DNA from: Lojkania enalia | Lineage: Eukaryota; Ascomycota; Dothideomycetes; Pleosporales | Assembly (NCBI GenBank): GCA_010094045.1 | Contig: ML986589.1 | Location: 317,974-381,973 of the forward strand | Direction of reading: 5' to 3' | DNA length: 64,000 nt | Part shown: one piece after another, positions 22,038-35,037 of the stretch | Numbering within the stretch: the first letter of the stretch is position 1 | How the letters are laid out: each line of letters starts with the position of its first letter | Position numbers and translations under genes: made by a program | The notes under the pieces: model-generated | What the model saw: only the letters and a program-made list of their open reading frames with translations | The model's database searches: none | Told to the model about the DNA's origin: nothing

Positions 22038-23620
22038 GATTAGACAAGTGAATGACTTGTATGAAGGAAAAAGACTGATACATCCAGCCCGGGAGTTCCT
22101 ACTTCACTCCCCAAATACTCGGTACATTCTCTCAACTTTATACTTGATTCCACCAAACTCCCGCTTCCATACCAGTGACGTCGATCCGCATTTCCCACTC
22201 CCAGGATTCACCCACCCCATCCCTAAACGAGCCCCCAAGAGGTATCCTCCAAGATTCCCCAGTTCCCCAACCCTCCACTCCCCTTCCTCGCCAAGCACTT
22301 CCTCCCAGTACATGCTCCCTCCATCCAAACACCCATCACCAGAACTAGAACCCCAAGCACCTAAATACCGTTAGACGAACATAGCAATCTCGTTTTGTCC
22401 CCTGCGCCATGCATGCACAAGCATGCAGGACCGTATTGGAAAATGCAGCTTTTGGCCCGGGCAGCCGCATACATCATATGCCCGTCTCAGTCCCATCCAG
22501 CGTCCAAGCCTCCTCGTATATGCACAAACTAATTCCCCACACGCTTTTCATCCGTGCTCGTGACTTAGCTTAGCAGCGTAAGGGCCTGGCGTTCGACCGC
22601 TGCTGCTAACCTCCGTTCTTACATGGCGCCCTCCTATCCTACGCAAGCCTAGCCCCCAACGCCACCTCGAGAGATTCGAAGCCCGACTCGAAAAGTGAGG
22701 GTATTTTTTAGCACAACAATTTCAGAACGGTTTAAAAAAAAAATAAAAAAAAAAAAAAAGAATTCTCAAGATCCAAATACGACGCCCAGCCCGCCACGCC
22801 TATGCCGTGTAACCAGCCCATCTGGCTAATTCTTCCTCAACCGAACCGACGTCGGTATACTATAGCCTGAAATCCTCGCAGCCCACCTTTCGGATGCGGT
22901 CCCCGGTTCCGAGAACACTCGATTTTCTCGCTGACGAATGCCAGGAAAATCAAGCTCGCAATACGAGCACAAATTCCCGGAATTGGGGGGGAAAATCTTT
23001 TGGTTGGAGGGGCTGCGGATTCCGGATTGGGGGATGTTAGAGGTTTGCCATAGTGCCGGATGCGGTAAGGGGCTTGTAGATCGCTGTAGGTGATTATTTC
23101 CGTTGGTTAGGGGGTTCCAAGAGCCGATGACAGGCACGCAGGGTAATGAGACGTGTGTCTTGGTACAACATGCTCGCCGGGTGGATATCGGTTTGCAGGT
23201 TGCTGGCCTAAGACTCTGAGCACCTTAGGTCCGCTATAGTAGCAATTAAGATCTCGACAGCAACCTATCGATTACGTTCCAAGATGACGAGACTGTTCAC
23301 ACACCACACCCAATGAGAAACATTAAAAAGAAAATGCAGCCAGATTACCATAGTGAAATTAGCCCTATCCAAATGCAAATCATGCTTACCCAGTAACCCC
23401 CCATCATCGTCAAATCATGACAGTCATGGATTTACTCAGTCTCTACTTCTCGCTCCCCTCATACACCCCCTCCCCCCTCCCCCTTCAATTCCAAGCAACC
23501 CTCTAAAAAACCGTCGAATTTTTTTTCCCTCACACTATGCAAATAAAAACTCCAAAATGCCAAACGCAAACGAAGACTCAAGGCTTCATAGCCGGAAATC
23601 CCATCTCGCCTTTTTCTTAA
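22038..23620. other. Intergenic; upstream of the FAD oxidase, downstream of the large gene
   Basis: 1.6 kb without a supportable gene. An A-rich run with scattered T lies at about 22733-22760. The 23350-23610 part is probably 3' UTR of the minus-strand gene. Confidence 0.5.
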
Positions 23621-23684
23621 TTAAAAAGTCTCCGAATCGAGCGAGCTCCGATAGCTATCCAAGCTCTCGATATCCGGTTCACGC

Positions 23685-23726
<42 letters not shown>

Positions 23727-26700
23727 GCTGCAAGACCATTAGCCCAAAACTCACATTATCGTCATCACGATCGGAACATCCAAGACTTACCAGCAACAGG
23801 CTTCCTCCTCACCGTACCTGTCTGATCGAATAGCGGCTGGCCAGCCTGCCCGCTTAAGCCCTGCTGCCCGCTCGGACTACGACTCCCCATCGGCCTCGGT
23901 CCCGTGATCTTGCGGGCTGGGGTCGACATAGCCGCCGCACTTGGCTGCAAATTCTGGTTATTCGGTCGTGGCGAGGGAGTTGGAGAGAACTGTAACTAAA
24001 TATCAGTATCAATGAGTTTACGCTAATGGATAGTGAATGAGTGAGATATGCCTACATGATATCCCGTGTCCGTCTCAAGGCTATAACGTACCTCCTGAAT
24101 GGGTGCGAGCGGAGTCAGTGCCCCCTGCGATCCAAACTCGTTTGCACTGCTGTACATCTGCCTCGTCTGTCCATGGCCCGCGAGAGGTTGAGGCGGCTGT
24201 GGGACCAGCGGCTCGTCTTCGGGGATCTTTGGGGGCCGGGGTGGAGCCGCAGCTTGTTCTGCAGCTGAGTGTTGGCTGTAGCTGCCATCCGAGATCGGTG
24301 ACAGGTTGCCTCCTTGGCTTGCTCCTCCGCCCGATAGGCGATTGCGCGCTAGGGAAGGGATGCTACCCCATTGGTCGGCATCGAGCTCTGGCGAGTGAAT
24401 AGGGTTGAAAATGTGGGCTTGAGACTCGAGGTGATTCTGGTGACGGCCTGTTGGACCAGGGCGGGGCTGGGGATGTTGTAAATTAAGAGAATTCCGGTGG
24501 GCTTGGTATTTTGGATCATCCAGTACGTATGCCTGCTGAATCTGTTCCTCTGGAATGAGAGGAGATGGAGAGCGAATAGATATCTGCTCTTCCCTCGCAA
24601 GGGACGTGTTAGACCTAATTCTGTCATCCTCCTGGAGCTCGTACTGCTGATCTCCGTAGTAGCCGATATTGACCTGAGAACCAGACCTGGATTGAGTCGA
24701 ATAGAGCGGTTGCTCTCCAGACCCGCTATTGCGCGGAAGACTCTCTGGATTCGTAGATGCTGTAGTCTTGGACCACCTGGAAATCTTCGGTATGCCGAAA
24801 ATGGACGAGGAATTCGACTTGTGTTTCCGTTTCGGCGTGTTTTCCTGGCTTTGCGACTCTCGGAACCCCTTCCCGGCTTGGGGTGGAGTCTCTTGCGGGA
24901 GACTGTTTTGTCGTCGTGCCTCCTGGGTTGGGGTCGTCATTCGCTCCGTATTCTCATACCGGTCTTCATGCTCAAACTCCTCATCGGCTTCTTCAACGGT
25001 GCTTATCCGATGAGGCTGATGGACTTCGAAGCCGCTCTGCATGTCCTGGATGCGCCGCGAGGAGGGATTTGAGAGGTATCCTGACTGGTTTGGCGACGAT
25101 GCAGTACCGGCGCGACCTTCAGGCTCATAACCGGGATCACCACTTGCCCTCAACTGCTCGTACGATGTCATGCTGTTGGATGTATTCTGTTGTTGCAGGG
25201 TCAAGGTATGCGCTGCCTTCAATCCCTCGACCTCATCAAGCAATTGCACCAACATTTGCTCAATCTTCTTGATGTCACTATCGCCCTTCATGCTCAATCC
25301 CCTCAGAGCACGCTTGAAAACGCTCTTCTTCTTTTGTTCCACGTCAATGTCTTCAGAAGACGACCGAGGCACCCGCGGCGACCCTAGGGGTTGGGGACGA
25401 GGGCCACCAATTATTCGCTGCTCAGCCAGATCGACTCGCTTGTCGGTGTTATTCATGATCATAGCATCCTGGACCTTGATGAATTGCTTCATCTCTTCGA
25501 AGGAATTTCGCATCTCGGCCGCACTTCGGACCAGAGTGACGAGAATTTCGGTGTCACGAGCATTACGCTGAGCATCTCGGACAGTCAAATGGTCCATCAA
25601 AGCGACAACATCTTTTGACTGGATCCGATCGAGACCTTTTCCAGTAGCAGCATCATAAAGGGGGGACGACATTCCGTGAGAGTTGCCGCTTATGTGCCGC
25701 ATGTGCTTGCTGTTAGTGAAGATATCCGCACCGGCACCGTCGTCATAGTCGCCAAGACCATCGTCATCGAGGAGCTTCGAGCGGTACTCTGGGGTAACTC
25801 CTCGCTGGTTAGCAGATTGGTAACCCTCGTCTTTCCACAATGCGGGACTTCTAGAAGGAGTGCGGTCTCTCGAATAGCTAGGTTGTTGCGCGTATTGGTG
25901 CTCACCTGCATAGTCTTGACCGTACTCGTCTTCCATATGATACTGGCCAGCTTGCGCAGCTGGGCTTTCGTCCCGGATGCGAGCGGCAGCACGCGCAGCG
26001 ACCGCAGCAGCGCCGACGCCCGCTCCAATAGCCGCTGCCTTGCCGTATGAGGTCGGGGTGAGTTCGCGCTCTTCGTGGTGGCTCAGCTCATCCGATTGAT
26101 TGTGATATTCCTCCCCGCCGAGCGGGCCCTTGATAATTGATGGATTGGTCGTAACCTCGTCGTCATCAATGCCGAAGCCAATTTCGGGCATGTCTCCTGT
26201 AGGAAAAGCACTTGCATGCATCTCTGGTATTTCATCGATAGATTTAGAGACGCTCTGCCGTGGCGAATTAGTCGATTGTGAATTCGCAAGAGTTTGTGCC
26301 TGACCGCGGATCGCTTCCCAGCGCTCTCGGCTTGGGTGTGGTTGTAACATGGCTTCTTGAGAAACAGCGTGCTGCTCATAAATGGGGCTGACTGGCGCCC
26401 CAAAGCTCTTCTTTAGGGGGCTAGACATAGAGGATCGGACGCTGATGTTGGATGGCTCATGTAAGGAAGCCACCGCGGACTCCACAGCCACTGGTGTGTG
26501 AACATACTCTGGGTTGGAGCCAACCTTGCGGATGTCCCGATCAACATTCTCTTCATGGTCAAGATATTGTCCCTCAGCACTGTCATCAGTGTAGTTCGTC
26601 ATGTGCCTATAATCAACGGACGGTGAGTCCTTCGGGCTATTTGCTAGTTCTTTCCGATACAACTCATTCGTTTCGTGGTTCTGCTCGAAGAACTGGTCAA

Positions 26701-28936
26701 CGGCTCCGGGAGTTTCTGGTTCTCCAAGGATCTCTCGTCCCTTTTCAAGGCTTACGCCCTGCGGGCGTTTACGCGTACGGGCTGCTTTGGTGCTGGGAGA
26801 GGATTCAAATGACTGAATGGAGAGGCTAGAAGTCGGTCGCTGCGCTCTACGCTCGGCCGAAGAGAGTGAGGCACCACTATGAATTGAGCGGACATGGCGT
26901 GGCGACCCGGTTGTTTCATGCTGAACTTCGTCTTTATAACTAGTCTCGCTCTGAATAGGACTGACGCCACGGGATGCCGAATCGTCTGCAATTTCGTACT
27001 GTGAGACCTGAGGGTTTGAGTTCTCGAGCGCACGCGCTTTAGCAGCGGCAGCGGCTTGAAGAGCAGCTGCAGAAACCTCTCTTGATCTAGATGAGTAGCT
27101 TCGGTCAGTCTTTGGGGTAGCTAGACCAATATCAGCCTGAGACCGATTGCTATGAGCTGTTCCAAGTCCCCGCTGAAGGGCGACAGGTGTTCGCGTAGGT
27201 GTCCTGGGAGAGGGAGAAGCAAAGCTGCGGGGTACTTCTCGAATAGGTGTTTCGGAGCCCGTCCCTCTGGATGATCGGGATCCTGGCCGATCGCGTGTTT
27301 CAGTCTCAGCGGAAAGGATCGATTCGCGAGTCAATTCAGATCCTTGCAACTCGCTTTGTAGTATAGGAAGGGGAGGGACTTCCTCCTCAAGATGGTGCTC
27401 TTCAACGTTTTCCGATACGCTCGTAGTCTGGCTCCTGCTGCTTCGGCTGTGCCGTCTCCGGCGCTCTTTGCGGTCCTCTTTGGATTCTCGCGAGTCGTGA
27501 TGACGAAGCGCGGCAGCAGTGAGTCCAGCCCCAGCAAGTCCAATCAAGGCTGCATCTCGCGCTGAATGTCCATCTTTGTCTTTGCTCTTCTTACGGCGGC
27601 CCTTCTCGTCCCGCGAAACGGATTCTGGATAGCTACGATCGGAGGTGGAGCCTCGGCTAGAACGACGTTCCTTTCGGCTCGAACCCCCTGAGAGGATGGT
27701 TCCCGGATCGTCACCGTCGCGGTTCAATACAACCTTGGGTTTGCTTCCATGCATATGCGGGGCGCTTGAAGACTTTGAAACTCGTCGCCGGGAGGGCTCG
27801 CGGGAGCTGGAAGGTGTGATGGTTTCATACGTGCTGTCACGAGACATGCGTTCGAACTTGTTGCGATTTTGCTGCGTCCGTTGTTCCTCTTTCAAAGCGT
27901 TTAGCTCGGGGAGAATGAGACGTTTGATGGCATCTTCAACTGTCGCAAGAAGCTTGGGATTGTTGATCGAGGACGTGCCCGAGACACCTGACCGAACGGA
28001 GTGTGTGTCTCCAGATCGCCGGTGGGCCGCGTTCGAGGAAAGCAGACTCGACTCGGTGCCACTAACGCCGCTCAATTCATCCTCACGAGAGCCCTTGCTT
28101 GTGCGTCGATGGGACTTACGGCTCGGGGCGAGCTCCTCCCTACTGACCTTGGTTTTCGCGCTCTCCTTAGCGTTGGAGCTCTCGCTCTCGACGGGCTTTT
28201 GCTGCAACTTTTCCATGACGCGCTGGGTTATGCGTTCCTTACTCAAGCTCCTACTGCGTTGGCGCGTCGGCGCTTTCAACGTATCTTGTACTACCGTCTC
28301 CTCTCCTTCCTTTCTCTCCAAGCTCCGGCTTCGGCGGCGTCCTGGTGGCAGAATCTGCGGGGTCCCTCCGAGCATGCTATCCGTGGGCATGGAAGAGATG
28401 TCTGAGGTCAGCGGGATAAATCGGCCGCCGCTGCTCGACAGGTCGCTGCCGTTCTGCAGGACTTCAATTTCAACTGGGGGAACAGATGAGACGTTGGAGC
28501 CCTCCGAGTAGGAGGCGTCGGCGGTCTGAACAGCGTCACCCCTGTGGTCTAGGGAAATGCGGCGGGTGTAGGACGGCTTCTGGCTGTTGCGACTCGTCTG
28601 GGAAATCTGTAGATGGTCGTTCGTGGTTTTGCCTTTGCGGGAAGAGGGAGTGACTCGGACTCGGACGCTCGGGCGCGAAGAGACCTTGCCGTCGCGGCTC
28701 TCGCCGTTGAAGTATTCTATCAGCAACGACGTCTGCGACTTTTGTTTCTTGTGCGAACTTCCGTCCTTTTTAGCGGTGTTTATGGTGATCGGAGTGCCGT
28801 CCTCAGGGATGCTATACGACGTCTTGTCGGTGCGAGTCGACAGGTCGGTGGCCAGATCGTCGCGAAGGGTGGTGTCCTGGTCGGCGGAGCTGGAGAAGTC
28901 GGTCGGCGCAGGAAGCGGAGGTCTGTCGACGCCCAT
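23621..28936 (-). CDS. Very large Ser/Arg-rich disordered protein with polyQ near the C-terminus
   Basis: Three exons on the minus strand, 24056-28936, 23791-23989 and 23621-23727, give 1728 aa; introns are 66 nt and 63 nt with good GTAGGC/GTAAGT donors. I do not recognise a catalytic domain. The N-terminus has SLLIEYFNGE and a VRVRVTPSSRKG strand-like segment that look conserved. Long Ser/Arg/Lys-rich tracts follow, then a small hydrophobic stretch ALIGLAGAGLTAAAL (about residue 460), and a probable coiled coil around residues 1150-1210 (AAEMRNSFEEMKQFIKVQD). The last exon encodes Ala, 14 Gln and then REPDIESLDSYRSSLDSETF. The layout suggests a fungal scaffold or cortex protein, but that is inference. 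The coding frame itself is certain. Confidence 0.85.
23687..23725 (-). repeat. Coding (CAA)13 microsatellite
   Basis: Thirteen perfect TTG units on the plus strand, read as CAA on the minus strand, followed by one CAG. They lie inside the last exon of the 1728-aa protein and encode glutamine. Without the splice junction at 23727/23791 the run would be mistaken for non-coding. Confidence 0.9.
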
Positions 28937-30687
28937 TGTGCCGCGCAGAGTTCAGCAAGCTGGCGGGTAGACCATGGTGATAATGGACGGGACTGGAGTA
29001 TCGAATAAAGGAGGGGAAATCGGCGGGGAGGGCGAGGGCGGGAGGTGTCAAGGGTGATGCGGCGGTTGCGTGGCTGTTTCTCTTTTGCACGACGAGAAAA
29101 AGCTGCTGCTGCAACTCTTCTGCGGCGACGGAGCCAACCGGGCGCGCACGCTCAAGTCGGAGAGAAGGGGGAATGAATGTGAACGGCTCAACACATGGCC
29201 CGGCAGCACAGTATGCTGAGACGGCGCAACGGGCGCGCGACGAGGGAGCGATCGATAACGAGGGCGGGCAGGGCTCCGAGCTGAGTTGGTGATGGACGCT
29301 GGCGGTGTTGTCAGCAACCGAGCCGCACGCAAGTCGACGGCGACCTGTGGCGGGGCGCGGGCAGACGTACGGTACCAATGCAGGCGGTCGCCGCAGGCGC
29401 AGTATCAATGATAGCAGATATAGCGGGAAGATGTGGATGGGGATGTTTGGTACCTTGCTCGGTCGGTCGGTGGGCGGTGGAGGGAAGGCCGGACGTCAAC
29501 GTGGGCAGACAACCCTGTTGCTTGTTGCTGGGCGAGCTAGCGCCGAGACTCACCACCATCACCGTCACCAGCGCCACTACCTTTCACCATCACGCAACAC
29601 TTCCACCGCGCAAATACATACTGCATACGTATAAAAAATATGAAAAAAAATTAAAGAATTTCCCTTTCCTCCCCATTCCTCCATTGCTTGCTTCCGGCGT
29701 GGCACCCACCCGTCCAAAGCAGAAATCAGATCCCATCCTGCACAGCGCCTACATGTCCCGTACACCATGCACCACAGCACCAGCCACCCCAACCTCGAAC
29801 AAGTCTCCTCCCAATCCAGCTCCGCGCAACCACGGGACCAGCGCTGTGCTCCATTCCACCCCTCGTGGTCGCCGCTCCTCGCAGATGCAGGCCCGCTGCA
29901 TACATTCTGCGCTCCTCACGCATTAGCATACTGGCCGCAGCTCTCGTCCACTGCACCTCAGCTTTTCCTCCTCGCCGGCGCCCACTGCCCAAAGAAAAAA
30001 AAAAAAAAAAACAATGAGAAAACAGCGCCCTCAACCGCCCTCACCCTGCAGCACACTCACTCCCCAATCCAACACACGCACCCTCCCAACAATCACCGCA
30101 CCACTCACTCACCCATCACACAGCACAACTCGCCTAGGACCCTCGGTCTCCATCCAGCACACTAGCCCTTAGCCCGCCGCCCCATCCCTCCGGAAACCAC
30201 GCGCGGGCCTCCCGCGACGCTTTCCTCGTCGTTGCTTCCTATTCGCTAGCCCCCTAGTCCGGGCCTTGCCAACGCAGAGCCCACCATGCTTGCCCAGGTG
30301 CCCTATGCTTCGAATCACCGCCCAGATGCACCCAAGATGCGCGCCAGCTTAGTGACGCGCCTGACAGCTTCACAGGCTTGCATTTTGCGATTGAGGGTTC
30401 TGAGTGGTTCATTGGAAAATCCGTACGGATTCGAGCTGATGTTTTTTTATGTCGCTGTTCAACCAGCGAGGATTGAGGCGCGGCCCGGTTGCTAGCTGAA
30501 TCATCGCTTCGTACGTGAGAGCACAGGCTACGTGGGAAATATATTGATTTCATGAACACTACTGAACATGTTCAAAATGCGTGTTAAAAGCTCTATTGAC
30601 TCGGCAGCCCAGAGCGAGTCGAAATGCCTACCATATCTCTAAATAGTTCGCCAGACGCCCGTCCAGCCTTTTCCGGCTACGTTCCCT
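28937..30687. other. Upstream region of the large gene; downstream of HAS1
   Basis: 1.75 kb. The first 600 bases are GC-rich and open in several frames on both strands, as is usual for biased non-coding sequence; they are probably leader and promoter of the minus-strand large gene. An A-run lies at about 29991-30011. No domain seen. Confidence 0.5.
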
Positions 30688-32681
30688 TCACGCCTCAGCA
30701 CGCTTCGGCTTGAACGGCCGTTTCCCCTGCTTCGGCTGGCTGCCGTATGCTCTCCGCCCCTCCACCTTCTTATCCCGGCTCAAGCTAGCCCCCAACGAGA
30801 TATCAATCCTAGGAGGAACCGAAAAGCCAAAGCTCTTCGACACTTTTACCAGATCCAGCTTGTGAACGTCGAAGACCGAGCGCAGGGAGTGGCTGGCATA
30901 CGCTTGGAGGTACGACCGATAGCCGTCCTTTGCTGACTAATCAAGTGACTCGTCAGTTATGCTATAGCACAAATAAAAATGCGAGGTTCACATACCTTAT
31001 TGAGGAAGTAGTTCTTTCCTATTAGGGCCTCGAGCTGGCTTTGAATGTTCAAGATCTTGTTCGCCGGTAGCTCAAACTCGACGAGCGGGACTCTTGACTC
31101 CCTTAACAGCTTCAAAAAGCCCACCTCGGAAGGCAACAGAAACATCAGGCTCTTTCCTTTAGTGTTCGCCCGAGCAGTTCTCCCAACTCTATGAATATAA
31201 TCTCGAGGGTCGTCCGGCGGGTCAAACTGAATCACCCAGTCCACTTCAGGAATATCAAGACCTCGTGCCGCGACGTCGGTACAAATTAAGGTACCGTGCG
31301 AGGCATTGCAAAATTCGAAAAAGCGGTTGGTGCGGGCTTGTTGCTTCAGCTTTCCGTGCAGATCTAGGACTGGCAGGTCGATGTAGTTCAGAACTATAGG
31401 TTATGGTTAGCTGCGCGGAGAAGACACCGTAGAGACAACTCACGCTCGGCGTAAAATTTAACGCTGTTACAAGAGCTGAAGAAGACAATGATCTTCTTCT
31501 TCTGATGCTTCTTCAGGAAACTGAAAAGCAACCTAAAGCGGACATCGCTGTCGCAGATGACGTAGCCCTGCTCCAGCCCTTCAACAGTACTGTGTTCCTT
31601 TCTGTAATCGACATTGATGTACAGTGGCCCCGGCTTCAACGATATCCTCGCCAAATCCTCAACCTTTGTTGTCTGGGTCGCTGAGAAGAGCATCGTCTGC
31701 CTATCCTTAGGCAGAATCTTGATGATGCTCCTCATTTCGTCCTCGAAACCTACCTCAAGAATCCGATCCGCCTCATCGATGATTAGGGACTTCAAATTTT
31801 TGAAAATAAACCCCTGGGTATTATGGAGGTGGTCAAGGAGCCGTCCAGGAGTCGCAATGAGAAGATTTACGCCTTTTGCAAGCTTCTCGGCTTCGGCCCG
31901 CCGGTTTGCTCCGCCTATAACTATCCCAAAAGTCTGGCTATGCCTTTCGAGAAGCTCTCTTGCGACACCGAAGATCTGAAGTGCGAGTTCGCGGGTAGGG
32001 GACACAACGATGACGCCTGTGCCGTTCTAGAGCCGGTTAGCACAAGCAGACTTTTGGTGTTGCTTCTAGACTTACTCGAGGCTTAAAGCGCATCGCCGAG
32101 AGCATTTCGATAGCTGGTATGAGGAATGCGAGGGTCTTTCCAGACCCCGTCTTCGCCGCGCCCAGAACGTCCTTGCCTGTCAACAGAGGCGGTATTGCAC
32201 GACGCTGGATCTCGGTCATATTGTCGAAGCCCATATCTTTGACGGCTTGCATTGTGCGGTCTGATAGATTGAGATCGGAGAACTTCTGGGCATCTTCTAC
32301 ATTTGGCAGCGACACCGACGCCCCAGCGGGCAGGTCGACTGCAGTCCCCGCATTGTCTTCCCCGTTGGATTGCTCCTCTGCATCGACCTTTGCGACCTTC
32401 GCCTTAGCCGCAATCTCCTTCAGTTCCTTATTGAGCGCCTCCTCCTCCTCCTCCTCAACCTCCTCCACCACCACCTCTTCAATGTTCCCCCCCTCCCGAA
32501 ATGAATCTACCGCACCCTCGATCTCGGACTGGGACCTATGCTCCTTCTTGGCCTTCTTGCGGGGCTTTGTCCTCTCAGGTGCGCCGCCATTGGCGAGGGC
32601 GTCAACAACATCTGCTTGCTCTGTTTTCTTGCTCTTGTGCTTCCTCTTACGCTTCTTTAATTCGTTCTCGTGGGCAGGCAT
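30688..32681 (-). CDS. has1: DEAD-box ATP-dependent RNA helicase HAS1
   Basis: Four exons on the minus strand, 32076-32681, 31444-32026, 30996-31393 and 30688-30936, give 611 aa; introns are 49, 50 and 59 nt. HAS1 works in the nucleolus on 40S and 60S ribosome precursors. Visible are a Lys-rich and acidic N-terminus, the Q-motif region ([14 protein letters not shown]), AAKTGSGKT (motif I), SPTRELALQ (Ia), [12 protein letters not shown] (motif II DEAD), FSATQT (III), [21 protein letters not shown] (V region) and [10 protein letters not shown] (VI). The last exon opens [18 protein letters not shown], a HAS1 signature, and ends in a basic tail. All joins are in frame and reproduce the conserved family sequence. 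Length fits the family. Confidence 0.95.
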
Positions 32682-33851
32682 GGCGTGTGCGTGGGGTGTG
32701 AATTATGCGAAATTGTAGCGGCTCTAGGCTCGAGAAAAAAAGTTTTGGTGTAGTCGGCAGCCATTGCAGCTGTTCGCCGACCTCCAATCTAGTCCCAACA
32801 CGGATTAGCGAGAATGAGCCTTGCGAGTATGTCCCGAGATGAAGACCAAGCCGGCACTCTCTTGTCATGCAGTGAACATCAGAACCAGCATTCAAGCCGG
32901 CGTCCCTTGCTGAACATGTAGCGCTACGTCCGTCTCCACTTTCCAATTCATTTACCTTCCAGGGCACATTCGGCTATTTTCCCTCTCCGGCTTGATTCGG
33001 GGAGTTTTTTTGGGCGCGAGGCCTCTTCAGCGGGTCGTTCTATCGACCGACGGGACAATATGCAGAACAAATATGGCATCGACTAATCGACAAATGCGGT
33101 CAGTTACCGTACTAGGCTCCGTCACAATTATCATGCACGTCACAATGTAATCTGCTGTCTCCGGCGGCAGTTTCCGGGCTTTTTATATGTCCGGGTAGAT
33201 CCCTTTTCTCATCTTAAAATAGGTTGTAGATCGCGAGGCGGATTCCTCTTCCAGGAACTTGGCCACATCTAAAGCCACCCGTGGTTCTCGTGAGCGACGT
33301 GCAACCGCGTGGACAATGATCGCCAGCCCTCTCCGGGCAAGCCTTTAATTGCATTTGGCACTTCACCACCTCGCTGTCAGCTCGCCACACCCGGGCCGGG
33401 ATCAACACTTGTCACATGATAGCTAAATGAGCAGTTATTCAAGAATTCAGGTAATAAATCAGACACCGAATCATGTCGCCCAGCCCGTTCTCTGCTGTGC
33501 CTTAAATGACGCCACGCCCAATTAGGGAAAGACACCTAATAGGATTACCAAGCAAGCCTGAGTCTGATTCAAGCGCTGTTGTTTTTGAAGAGATATGATA
33601 GGATCATTTGCTTGTTTCATTCCCCGTCACTCCGTCATCTTTGTTCGAGCTTAGAAATCGCATTTGTCTTTTGATAACAGTTTAATAACCTACTCGGGTC
33701 CGATTTCCTCTATCGTCCGAGAGAATGGATAATATTCACCGGTGCATATTCCCTGCTGTAGCTTCCAAGGACAAGAACCGACAGATAAATCCGGCCTTGC
33801 CAAAACCGAGCAACCATCAACTTGCAGCAAACGGTGTGAAAGCAAGCCTCG
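32682..33851. other. Divergent intergenic region, no gene seen
   Basis: 1.2 kb between the HAS1 start and the epimerase-like start. Frames here are short and lack recognisable content; a 20-nt first exon of the epimerase gene at 33852 explains why its upstream frames look unrelated. Confidence 0.5.
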
Positions 33852-35037
33852 ATGGCACCCAAAATCTTCATGTAACTCTCCAAAGCCTATCTTTCCAACA
33901 CCACCTAACCGTGCCCCAGTACCGGTGGAACAGGCTACGTCGGCGGCTCGGTCCTCGATGCTATTGTGGAAGCTCATCCTGAATATGAAGTTACGGCTCT
34001 CCTTCGGAAGATCCCCGATGATTTCTCATCTCGTTACCCCGGAGTCAAGATTGTGCAGGGCGACTACGACTCCGCCGACATACTCTCACAAGCTGCTTCC
34101 GAAGCTGAAGTAGTCGTTCGTACGCTTGAAGCCTCCACTGACTCCCAGTCATTTAACGCCCCCTAACATGGCCAGATAACGGTGACTCCGATCATGAACC
34201 CGCCATCAACGCCCTCATTTGCGGTCTCTTGGAACGTCCTACTCCAGGATTCTTGATCCACCTTTCAGGCACAGGGATCGTATCCGATTACCACTCTAAA
34301 ACCTACCTAGGCAAGCAGAATCCAAAGATCTGGTCCGACATCGATGACTATGCTAGCATTTCTTCGCTCCCAGATAACGCCCCTCATCGCAATACTGAGA
34401 AGATTCTCAACGCTGCAATCGCTGAGCATGGAGACAAGATCAACATTGCAATTATGTGTCCTCCAGACATCTACGGCAGGGGTAGGGGCCTCGGGAAGTC
34501 AGTCAGTGCCTATGTTCCCATATTCCTAAAAGAGGTCAAAGAGCTGGGGAGAGTGTTCTATTACGGCGAAGGAACGAACACAAGGAGCTACGTGCATATC
34601 GATGATCTCCTGGAGCTGTACTTGAAAGTGGTCGAGGCTGCAGTTGCAGGCGGGGAAGGTGCAGAATGGGGCAGCAATGTAAGTGCATCATCGCTATTTA
34701 TGCGAAACTTGCTAACTATAAGTAGGGCTACTACTTTGCGTCCACTCAAGAACACAACCAGATTTGTGTCTCTACCATCGTAGGCAGGATCCTTAGGAAA
34801 TACGGTGTTGTTGGGAATGAAGAGCCCGTCGAGGTGACGCTGCAGCAGCTAGACGCTATGTTCCAAATCCCCAAGTACCCTGGCCTTTCGCGGTATCTCT
34901 TCGGTGCCAATTCAAGGACCAGGGCGGACAGGGCGAAGAAATTGTTTGGGTATCAGGCGAAAGCTCCCGGTCTCATGGAGACACTGGGGTCCGATATCAA
35001 GGATGTCTTGTGCATGGAAGAAATGCGGAGCTTCTAG
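33852..35037 (+). CDS. NAD(P)-dependent epimerase/dehydratase (extended SDR-like)
   Basis: Four exons, 33852-33871, 33920-34119, 34176-34678 and 34726-35037, give 344 aa; introns are 48, 56 and 47 nt, each with a CTAAC branch. The joined N-terminus MAPKIFITGGTGYVGGSVLD contains the TGGTGYVG nucleotide-binding loop of a Rossmann fold. Downstream are VVQGDYDS-like and VVVHNGDSDH segments, then LIHLSGTG, where the catalytic region usually sits, PPDIYGRG, and SYVHIDDLLELYL near residue 220, a mark of nucleoside-diphosphate-sugar epimerase-like proteins. The usual YxxxK is not obvious (an HRNTEK lies in that place), so the protein may bind NAD(P) without classical SDR catalysis, as NmrA-like regulators do. 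Substrate is unknown. Confidence 0.88.

Noticed and set aside
23672..23740. Trinucleotide run considered as a CRISPR-like or non-coding repeat
   Set aside because: It is a simple CAA microsatellite that falls in frame in a spliced terminal exon; no CRISPR-like spacer structure was seen in the window.
29305..30165. Several overlapping frames of 100-180 codons on both strands
   Set aside because: GC-rich, His/Pro/Ser-dominated translations that overlap in many frames, typical of biased non-coding sequence.
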